From an uncultured Sphingobacterium sp. (GTDB taxonomy: Bacteria; Bacteroidota; Bacteroidia; Sphingobacteriales; Sphingobacteriaceae), in NCBI GenBank assembly GCA_947630335.1, contig CANRHE010000005.1:1-44890 (forward strand): 44,890 nt of DNA, written 5' to 3'. Within the stretch, counting starts at the first letter, position 1, and every line of letters starts with the position of its first letter. This document shows positions 25,182 through 31,357 of this stretch, one piece after another. The translations under genes and the position numbers were made by a program. Under the pieces are notes generated by a model that was not told the origin of the DNA, searched no databases, and saw only the letters and a program-made list of their open reading frames with translations.

Positions 25182-25241
25182 ATGAAATATCCCATTTCTA
25201 TGAAACATCAAAATCAACACAAACAAATTAACCTTAAATAA
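25182..25241 (+). CDS. Possible 19-codon leader ORF upstream of the permease
   Basis: An ATG at 25182 opens a 19-codon frame (MKYPISMKHQNQHKQINLK) whose TAA at 25239-25241 lies 1 base before the GTG start of the amino-acid permease. It is rich in His, Gln, Asn and Lys. A TATCTTG element (25172-25178) sits 3 bases before the ATG. The arrangement fits a translationally coupled leader peptide, but the frame is short and may be chance. Confidence 0.25.
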   Translation: MKYPISMKHQNQHKQINLK

Positions 25242-25242
25242 A

Positions 25243-26661
25243 GTGAGTGATAAGAAAAAAGAAGAAGGCTTAAAAAGAGGATTAAGCAATAGGCATATAC
25301 AATTAATCGCACTTGGAGGAGCTATAGGTACAGGTCTATTCCTTGGAATTGGAAAAGCGGCTACATTAGCTGGGCCAGCAGTGATCTTAGGATATGCAAT
25401 AGCGGGTATTATTGCTTTTTTTATCATGCGTCAACTTGGTGAAATGGTTGTTGAAGAGCCGGTATCAGGAAGCTTTTCTTTCTTTGCAAACAAGTATTGG
25501 GGCTCTTTTGCTGGTTTTGCATCGGGATGGAATTATTGGGTTCTCTATGTATTAGTCAGTATGGCCGAACTAACTGCCATCGGAGTGTATGTTCAGTTTT
25601 GGTGGCCCGAAATTCCATTATGGGCATCAAGTTTATTTTTCTTTTTAACAATCAATGCTATTAACTTAGCCTCTGTCAAGGTATATGGAGAAACCGAATT
25701 CTGGTTTTCCATTGTAAAAGTTGTTGCTATTATTGCAATGATTATCTTCGGTTCTTATCTACTAATATCTGGTACTGGAGGTCCTACGGCTACTGTAGAA
25801 AACCTTTATAATGACGGAGGATTCTTTCCCAAAGGTTGGTTTGAATCTAATGGTGAAGGTGGTTATCAAGGCTTATTTGCTGCGTTAGTAATTATTATGT
25901 TTTCCTTTGGGGGTCTTGAGCTCGTAGGTATTACTGCGGCAGAAGCTGAAAATCCAGAAAAAAACATACCTAAAGCGACCAATCAAGTATTAATCAGAAT
26001 ATTAATATTCTATGTTGGGGCTTTATTTATACTTTTCTCTTTAATGCCTTGGAGAACTATAACAGCAGATACAAGCCCATTTGTTGAAGTGTTTAACTCT
26101 CTTAATTCGTTAAACTTCACCATCGGCCAAACTACTTATTCATTTACAAAAATCATAGCAAACGTATTAAATGTTATCGTTTTAACAGCCGCATTATCTG
26201 TATATAATAGCTGCGTATACAGTAACTCAAGAATGTTGTATGGATTAGCAGAACAAGGGAATGCGCCTAAATTCTTAAAAAAAGTAAATAAGAATCACTC
26301 CCCTATCGCAGCTATCTTAGTGTCGGCTACATTGGTGGGAGTGACAATAATCATTAACAAAATAATTCCTGAAAAAGCTTTAGATATCTTGATGTCGTTA
26401 GTCGTATCCTCCTTAATTATCAATTGGATAATGATATCTTGGACTCATATTTATTTTAAAAAGCAAAAGAATAAAGATGGTATTAAAACTAAATTCCCAA
26501 GCCTATTCTATCCAATAAGTAATATCATTACATTAATATTTCTACTCGGTGTACTGGTTATGATGTGGTTTACGGGCCTAAAAATATCTGTAGAGTTAAT
26601 ACCTATTTGGATAATTTTACTTTATATTTCGTATTATTTTGTTCAAAAAAGTAAAAAATAG
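25243..26661 (+). CDS. Amino-acid permease, APC superfamily (AAT family)
   Basis: 472 aa from a GTG start; no upstream in-frame ATG precedes the usual SDKKKEEGLKRGLSNRHIQLIALGGAIGTGLF opening, so GTG is chosen. About twelve transmembrane helices, with the AAT-family signatures GGAIGTGLFLG (about 25-35), SFFANKYWGSFAGFASGWNYW and the FSFGGLELVGITAAEAENPEKNIPKA loop. These are proton-coupled inner-membrane importers of aromatic, neutral or branched amino acids or GABA; the substrate cannot be told here. No biosynthetic or degradative partner gene is adjacent. Confidence 0.93.
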   Translation: MSDKKKEEGLKRGLSNRHIQLIALGGAIGTGLFLGIGKAATLAGPAVILGYAIAGIIAFFIMRQLGEMVVEEPVSGSFSFFANKYWGSFAGFASGWNYWVLYVLVSMAELTAIGVYVQFWWPEIPLWASSLFFFLTINAINLASVKVYGETEFWFSIVKVVAIIAMIIFGSYLLISGTGGPTATVENLYNDGGFFPKGWFESNGEGGYQGLFAALVIIMFSFGGLELVGITAAEAENPEKNIPKATNQVLIRILIFYVGALFILFSLMPWRTITADTSPFVEVFNSLNSLNFTIGQTTYSFTKIIANVLNVIVLTAALSVYNSCVYSNSRMLYGLAEQGNAPKFLKKVNKNHSPIAAILVSATLVGVTIIINKIIPEKALDILMSLVVSSLIINWIMISWTHIYFKKQKNKDGIKTKFPSLFYPISNIITLIFLLGVLVMMWFTGLKISVELIPIWIILLYISYYFVQKSKK

Positions 26662-26750
26662 GGACATTTATATCAATCTGTTTAATTTGTCTAGGTGCGG
26701 TAATAAGATTTAAATTAATTAGTATCATTTTTGTTAATACTTAGTAATAG

Positions 26751-26780
26751 GTGTTATATGCGTATTTTTGTATATAACAC
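26751..26780. promoter_or_regulatory. Palindrome enclosing a minus-7 element upstream of the FrnE-like gene
   Basis: The perfect 9-bp arms GTGTTATAT (26751-26759) and ATATAACAC (26772-26780) enclose a 12-base spacer that contains TATTTTTG (26763-26770), a perfect TAnnTTTG match. This geometry fits a repressor operator over a promoter. It could instead be a weak hairpin ending the permease transcript, but no U-tract follows. Confidence 0.45.
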
Positions 26781-26820
26781 TAAATAAGTTTAAAGTGAGA
26801 ATATACAATCGGTAAATTAT

Positions 26821-26828
26821 TATTTTTG
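26821..26828 (+). promoter_or_regulatory. Second minus-7 element, 2 bases before the FrnE-like ATG
   Basis: TATTTTTG (perfect TAnnTTTG) ends at 26828 and the ATG is at 26831. If active, the transcript would be leaderless. Confidence 0.35.
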
Positions 26829-26830
26829 AT

Positions 26831-27538
26831 ATGAAAATTGAAATTTGGAGTGATGTAGTCTGCCCTTTTTGTTATATAGGAAAGCGCGTTTTTGAAAAAT
26901 CTTTAGCAAACTTATCTTTTGCAAAGGATTTAAATATCGAATGGAAGAGTTTTCAATTGGATCCAAATACTCCTGAAACACTCAACATTGATCATGTCAC
27001 CTATCTTAGTGAAAAGAAAAATATGTCCATCGAACAAGCTAATGAAATGATTGACTTTGTAACAGACCGTGCTAAAGCTGAAGGATTAGATTATAATCTT
27101 AAGAAATCCATTATCACCAATTCCTTCAAAGCGCATGTATTAATCCAGTTTGCAAAGAAACATGGAAAAGCTGATGAAATGGAAGAAAGCCTATTTAAAG
27201 CATTCTTCATAGATGGGCAAAACATTGGAGATATTGACACTCTAATACTCTTAGGAGAAGATATAGGATTCACAAAAGATCAATTATTACCAATATTCAC
27301 TGACGACGAGTTAGCTTACGATGTAAAAGCTGACCTAGACGAAGCAAGACAAATTGGTGTGACAGGAGTACCTTTTTTTGTATTTGATCGGAAATATGCT
27401 ATTTCTGGAGCTCAACCTGTAGAATCCTTTGTACAAACAATAGAAAAATCATACAATGAATGGAAGTCAACCCAAGCGTCTACAGACCTCAACGTAAGTA
27501 ATGGCGAGTCTTGCTCTAAAGATGGCAAATGTAATTAA
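26831..27538 (+). CDS. FrnE-like DsbA-family oxidoreductase
   Basis: 235 aa, no signal peptide, therefore cytosolic. It opens directly with the thioredoxin-like strand and C11-P-F-C14 (WSDVVCPFCYIGKR), has the DsbA-type helical insert and a cis-proline loop TGVPFFVFDRKYAISGAQP. This is the FrnE/2-hydroxychromene-2-carboxylate-isomerase-related branch, implicated in thiol-disulfide exchange and oxidative stress. Two further cysteines lie in the C-terminal tail (ESCSKDGKC), a possible second redox or metal site. Operator-like sequence lies upstream. Confidence 0.9.
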   Translation: MKIEIWSDVVCPFCYIGKRVFEKSLANLSFAKDLNIEWKSFQLDPNTPETLNIDHVTYLSEKKNMSIEQANEMIDFVTDRAKAEGLDYNLKKSIITNSFKAHVLIQFAKKHGKADEMEESLFKAFFIDGQNIGDIDTLILLGEDIGFTKDQLLPIFTDDELAYDVKADLDEARQIGVTGVPFFVFDRKYAISGAQPVESFVQTIEKSYNEWKSTQASTDLNVSNGESCSKDGKCN

Positions 27539-27640
27539 GTATCATTAGCTTAAATGACCAAATTATAGTTTAAGAAAGTAATATCATCGTTATGATCCCA
27601 AAAATTCCCCGGTGATATGGCTTATTAACTCAATATTTAT

Positions 27641-27710
27641 AATCTCCTTTTGATTTTTTATAAAAAATATCAAAGGGAGATTAATAACAAAATGAATTTT
27701 GTTACCTTTG
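27641..27710 (+). promoter_or_regulatory. purF control region with two nested palindromes
   Basis: The minus-7 element TACCTTTG (27703-27710, perfect) is 16 bases before the purF ATG. Overlapping its first two bases is a perfect 9-bp inverted repeat, TAACAAAAT (27685-27693) / ATTTTGTTA (27696-27704), with a 2-base spacer. Immediately upstream a larger inverted repeat (27641-27660 / 27661-27682, arms AATCTCCTTTTGAT and ATCAAAGGGAGATT, one G-U pair) could be a hairpin or second operator. The first palindrome is well placed to block RNA polymerase. Confidence 0.5.
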
Positions 27711-27726
27711 TTTATCAATTCGAGCT

Positions 27727-29637
27727 ATGAGTGACGCTATAAAACATGAGTGTGGAATCGCACTAATCAGACTACTAAAGCCTTTATCTTATTACCAAGA
27801 AAAATATGGCACTCCCTACTACGGTATTAACAAAATGTACCTCCTCATGGAGAAGCAACATAACCGTGGTCAAGATGGAGCAGGTATCGCAACTATTAAA
27901 TTTGATGTAAAACCCGGCAATCGCTATATCAGCAGATATAGAGCTATGGGTTCGACTGCCGTAGCAGATATCTTTGAGTATGTTCAAAAGAAATTTGCTG
28001 CAGTACAAAAAGCATATCCAGTGGAATCGAAAGATACACAATGGTTGAAAGATAATGTTAGCTTTACAGGTGAAGTCTTATTAGGACACCTTCGCTACGG
28101 TACCCATGGTAAAAATAGCATAGAAAGTTGCCACCCTTTCTTACGCCAAAACAACTGGATGACTAGAAACCTAGTAGTAGCAGGTAATTTTAACATGACC
28201 AATGTAGATGAATTACTCCAGCAATTATACGATTTAGGGCAACATCCAAAAGAGCAAGCTGATACCGTAACAGTATTAGAGAAAATTGGTCATTTTCTAG
28301 ACGATGAAAATCAAGAATTATTTGATCAATTTAAACAAGAAGGTTTATCAAATATTGAGATTTCGGCCCAAATAGGTAAAAATTTAGATATTGCTAAAAT
28401 ATTAACTCGCTCCGCTAAAACTTGGGATGGTGGATATACCATAGCGGGTATAGTAGGACATGGTGATGCATTTGTAATGCGGGACCCTGCAGGTATTCGA
28501 CCAGCTTTCTATTATCAAGATGATGAAGTACTGGTTGTCGCTTCAGAAAGACCCGTAATTCAAACAGCATTTAATATACCATTAGACGCTGTCAAAGAAA
28601 TAAAACCAGGACACGCATTAATTGCTAAAAAAGACGGGACAATTACCCAAGAAATGTTCAGACAACCTGTTGAACAAAAGTCTTGTTCATTTGAACGTAT
28701 CTATTTTTCGAGAGGCTCTGACGCTGACATATACCAAGAGCGTAAAACTTTAGGTAAATTATTATGTCCTCAGGTTTTAGAATCGATCGATCACGATATC
28801 AAGAATACTGTATTTTCATTTATCCCTAATACGGCCGAAGTATCATATTATGGTATGATGGAAGGCATGAATACTTATGTACGTAATTATCAAAAAGAAG
28901 TATTGCTAAATCGTGCTGAAAAAATTTCTGACGAAGAATTAGATCATATTTTGAGTATACACCCTCGTTTTGAAAAGCTAAACATCAAAGATGCCAAATT
29001 ACGTACTTTCATTACGCAGGATGCAGATCGAAATGATATGGTACAGCATGTATATGACACAACTTATGGTATTGTCAAAGATCATACAGACACAATAGTT
29101 GCTATCGATGACTCTATTGTTCGCGGAACTACATTAAAACAATCAATCCTAACCATACTCGACCGTCTACATCCTAAAAAAATTGTTATCGTTTCTTCTG
29201 CTCCTCAAATACGTTTTCCTGATTGTTATGGTATTGACATGTCACGTATGGGCGAATTTGTTGCTTTCGAAGCGGCAATCAACTTATTGAAACGAAAAGG
29301 ATTATCGCATATTATTGATGAAGTATACCAAAAATGTTTGGCATCAATCACGATGCCTAAAGACAAAGTAAGTAACTACGTCAAAGCGATTTATGAGCCA
29401 TTTACATATGAAGAAATTTCTGAAGAAATTGCACGTATCGTTAGACCTCATAATTTGAACGCAGAGCTTATCGTAATCTTTCAAACACTAGATAATTTGC
29501 ACAAAGCATGTCCTGATCATCTAGGCGATTGGTACTTCTCAGGAGACTACCCTACACCAGGTGGCAATAAAGTAGTTAATAGAGCATTTATGAACTGGGT
29601 AGAAGGTAAAAATGTTCGTGCTTATTTCAGTAGATAA
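27727..29637 (+). CDS. purF: Amidophosphoribosyltransferase-like protein, long Bacteroidota form
   Basis: 636 aa, longer than the usual 470-510 of PurF. The N-terminal class II glutaminase domain uses C9 (HECGIALI) as nucleophile, with HNRGQDGAG (45-53), LGHLRYGTHG (119-128) and AGNFN (152-156). The C-terminal domain has the PurF motif CSFERIYFSRGSD (320-332) and the PRPP loop VAIDDSIVRGTT (458-469). The reaction is glutamine + PRPP to phosphoribosylamine, the first committed step of purine synthesis. Extra length lies in insertions (about 80-112 and 370-430) and a C-terminal tail of about 100 residues. Bacteroidota often carry this form beside a standard PurF, so it may be a paralogue. Confidence 0.87.
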   Translation: MSDAIKHECGIALIRLLKPLSYYQEKYGTPYYGINKMYLLMEKQHNRGQDGAGIATIKFDVKPGNRYISRYRAMGSTAVADIFEYVQKKFAAVQKAYPVESKDTQWLKDNVSFTGEVLLGHLRYGTHGKNSIESCHPFLRQNNWMTRNLVVAGNFNMTNVDELLQQLYDLGQHPKEQADTVTVLEKIGHFLDDENQELFDQFKQEGLSNIEISAQIGKNLDIAKILTRSAKTWDGGYTIAGIVGHGDAFVMRDPAGIRPAFYYQDDEVLVVASERPVIQTAFNIPLDAVKEIKPGHALIAKKDGTITQEMFRQPVEQKSCSFERIYFSRGSDADIYQERKTLGKLLCPQVLESIDHDIKNTVFSFIPNTAEVSYYGMMEGMNTYVRNYQKEVLLNRAEKISDEELDHILSIHPRFEKLNIKDAKLRTFITQDADRNDMVQHVYDTTYGIVKDHTDTIVAIDDSIVRGTTLKQSILTILDRLHPKKIVIVSSAPQIRFPDCYGIDMSRMGEFVAFEAAINLLKRKGLSHIIDEVYQKCLASITMPKDKVSNYVKAIYEPFTYEEISEEIARIVRPHNLNAELIVIFQTLDNLHKACPDHLGDWYFSGDYPTPGGNKVVNRAFMNWVEGKNVRAYFSR

Positions 29638-29668
29638 GAAGCGTACTATACTTAGTTAATATTTAAAG

Positions 29669-29709
29669 GCCCACTCTTCGAATGCAAAATTACGATAGTG
29701 GGCTTTTTT
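29669..29709 (+). terminator. Terminator of purF
   Basis: A stem GCCCACT (29669-29675) / AGTGGGC (29697-29703), with a further CGA/TCG pairing inside, is followed by six T (29704-29709) on the plus strand. The T-run overlaps the stop codon of the convergent OsmC-like gene. Confidence 0.75.
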
Positions 29710-30178
29710 AAGAAACTAGTATTGAAACATTATGAACAACTTGAAAATTACAGGAATTAGCTATGAAACAAAGTTTATTAGCCCTAAAATGTAATAATAT
29801 TGCTAATTCAAGTTTTTCATTGTTCTCGATAATAACAACGGGATTTAAAACTACTTGTACAAAACGTCCTGAACCATCCATATTGACCTCCAATATGCCC
29901 TCGGCTTTATCAGAATAGGATTTAATTACAACACCTTCTTGGGCGCAACAATATAAATAGGACATCATATGACATGATGCAATGCTTGAAAGTAGTAGGT
30001 CTTCGGGATTATACAAATTGAGATCTCCTTTAAAAGCTTTCGCAGCTGAAACATGCAATACAGGCTTATGCTGAATCTCTACAGTATGATTCTTGTAGCC
30101 TCGACCTTGATTAGAAGACAAATCATTGGAATCTGATGACCAATTTAACACTAACTCAAAACGATGGGAATTCTTCAT
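29708..30178 (-). CDS. OsmC/Ohr-family protein
   Basis: 156 aa, cytosolic. The pattern NPEDLLLSSIASCHMMSYLYC (57-77) with C69, and NKLCFIANS with C137, are the two redox cysteines of OsmC/Ohr peroxidases, which reduce organic hydroperoxides. The usual His/Glu before the second Cys is replaced (HFRANKLCF), and there are extra cysteines (C77, C78, C143). It starts 1 base after the secreted cyclophilin stop, giving a two-gene unit. Confidence 0.88.
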   Translation of the reverse strand: MKNSHRFELVLNWSSDSNDLSSNQGRGYKNHTVEIQHKPVLHVSAAKAFKGDLNLYNPEDLLLSSIASCHMMSYLYCCAQEGVVIKSYSDKAEGILEVNMDGSGRFVQVVLNPVVIIENNEKLELAILLHFRANKLCFIANSCNFQVVHNVSILVS

Positions 30179-30179
30179 C

Positions 30180-30830
30180 TTAATTTATTTCAGATAGCTT
30201 AAACGGTACCTTTTCCAAAGGAAAGTTATTTGAATCAGTTGGTAATCGACTTATTTTCATAATGACATCTAAGCCACTCACTATTTGTCCAAAAACAGTA
30301 TAATCTTTATCTAGGCGTGGTAAACCACCATTTCTCAAATATTCTATCCTTTGCTCTTTAGTAAACGTAATACCCTTATTTTGTTCTAACGAATTTAAAT
30401 CAGCTTCAGTCACCACTTTGCCCACAACAAAGTAAATCTGATTTAAAAAAGAGGCCTTTTCAAAATTTGCATCTCTCCCCGCTCCTAAAGCACCTAATCG
30501 ATGAAATGCGCGGTCATCAAACTCAGCTGGTAATCTATTCTTTTGCAGGTTAGGATTTTCTTTTTCTCTAGCTTCAATATCCAAATCATGTTCTCCTCCT
30601 TGAACTACAAAACCATCAATTATTCTATTAAATAAGGCATCTTGATAAACGGAATCCTTAATAGCGTTAAGTATAAGATCCCTGTGATTAGGAGTGAAAT
30701 CAAATAATTCTACCTTGATATCTCCATAAGAGGTTTGAAACAGTACTTTTTTACTTTGGGCTAATAAGCTTGATATACATAAACTCGAAGCACTCAACAA
30801 GAAGATTACTCTCAAAACTAATTTATCCAT
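30180..30830 (-). CDS. Secreted cyclophilin-type peptidyl-prolyl isomerase
   Basis: 216 aa with a signal peptide (about 1-25, ending SLLAQ), so periplasmic. The cyclophilin core begins VLFQTSYGDIKVELFD and includes FNRIIDGFVVQGGEHD (67-82, equivalent to FHRVIPGFMIQGGD); an insertion of about 45 residues follows (about 85-155) before DYTVFGQIVSGLDVIMKIS. It assists folding of exported proteins. It is followed by the OsmC-like gene with a 1-base gap. A TACTTTCG element (30841-30834) ends 3 bases before its ATG. Confidence 0.9.
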   Translation of the reverse strand: MDKLVLRVIFLLSASSLCISSLLAQSKKVLFQTSYGDIKVELFDFTPNHRDLILNAIKDSVYQDALFNRIIDGFVVQGGEHDLDIEAREKENPNLQKNRLPAEFDDRAFHRLGALGAGRDANFEKASFLNQIYFVVGKVVTEADLNSLEQNKGITFTKEQRIEYLRNGGLPRLDKDYTVFGQIVSGLDVIMKISRLPTDSNNFPLEKVPFKLSEIN

Positions 30831-30833
30831 ATA

Positions 30834-30841
30834 CGAAAGTA
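30834..30841 (-). promoter_or_regulatory. Minus-7-like element of the cyclophilin-OsmC unit
   Basis: TACTTTCG on the minus strand (7/8 match to TAnnTTTG), 3 bases from the ATG, predicting a leaderless transcript. Confidence 0.35.
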
Positions 30842-30935
30842 AAACAAATAACTTAACATTTTATATTCAAAATGTAAGGAATACCATATATGATCCTGTA
30901 ACCAAGGACTAGTCTACCTTGATAATGAGTATGCT

Positions 30936-31020
30936 ATTATACGGACATTATACGGACTTCATTCGGACTTCATTCGGACTTCATTCGGGTGGAACCGTAC
31001 AAAACCCGAACAAAGTCCGA
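30936..31020. repeat. 11-bp-phased CGGAC repeat array with inverted partner
   Basis: CGGAC occurs at 30942, 30953, 30964 and 30975, with a degenerate CGGGT at 30986: five copies spaced by exactly 11 bases. The units read ATTATACGGAC, ATTATACGGACTTC, ATTCGGACTTC, ATTCGGACTTC, ATTCGGGTGG. Downstream, 31005-31020 is the reverse complement of 30974-30989 in 14 of 16 positions, so the last unit can fold into a hairpin with a 15-base loop, and earlier units could pair in shifted registers. It is the main content of the 527-base gene-free stretch 30831-31357. A 38-codon frame (30925-31041) crosses it but an 11-bp period is not codon-phased. Confidence 0.75.
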
Positions 31021-31151
31021 TTAGTATTCGTATATCGGTAGTATGATTGTCAAGCTAGATATCAATTATACTGCATGATAATATGAACAATAATATATTC
31101 TTATGCTACTCCTATATTCACTATTAATACAGTATGTACCAGTACGCCTCT

Positions 31152-31183
31152 ATTATAAAAATAGTTTCAACTATTTTTATAAT
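31152..31183. repeat. 15-bp perfect inverted repeat upstream of smc
   Basis: ATTATAAAAATAGTT (31152-31166) and its exact complement (31169-31183) are separated by 2 bases. It is AT-rich and followed by no long T-run. It could end a short transcript from the repeat region to its left, or be a binding site. Confidence 0.5.
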
Positions 31184-31326
31184 CTTAAATAGCATTTAGC
31201 CGTTAAAAACAGATTATACTTTAGTAAAAAACTTATCGAAAAACATTTAAAACATAGACTATCAGTTCAATACAAAAATATTTTCAAATGTATGAAACCA
31301 AGGTTTTCTTTATCTTGAATATTACG

Positions 31327-31334
31327 TATTTTCG
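31327..31334 (+). promoter_or_regulatory. Minus-7-like element of smc
   Basis: TATTTTCG (7/8 match to TAnnTTTG) overlaps an alternative GTG start at 31334 and so supports the ATG at 31358 as the true start of smc. Confidence 0.4.
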
Positions 31335-31357
31335 TGGGTTATATTAAGAAAAAGTCA

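Noticed and set aside
30936..30992. CRISPR-like array
   Set aside because: Units are only 11 bp with no unique spacers between them, and no cas genes are nearby.
30925..31041. 38-codon ORF across the CGGAC repeats
   Set aside because: The 11-bp period shifts frame at each unit, so the repeats are not under coding constraint, and there is no promoter match.
31334..31357. GTG-started N-terminal extension of SMC
   Set aside because: Overlaps the promoter-like element, and the SMC family starts at the MELTKLEIKGF segment.
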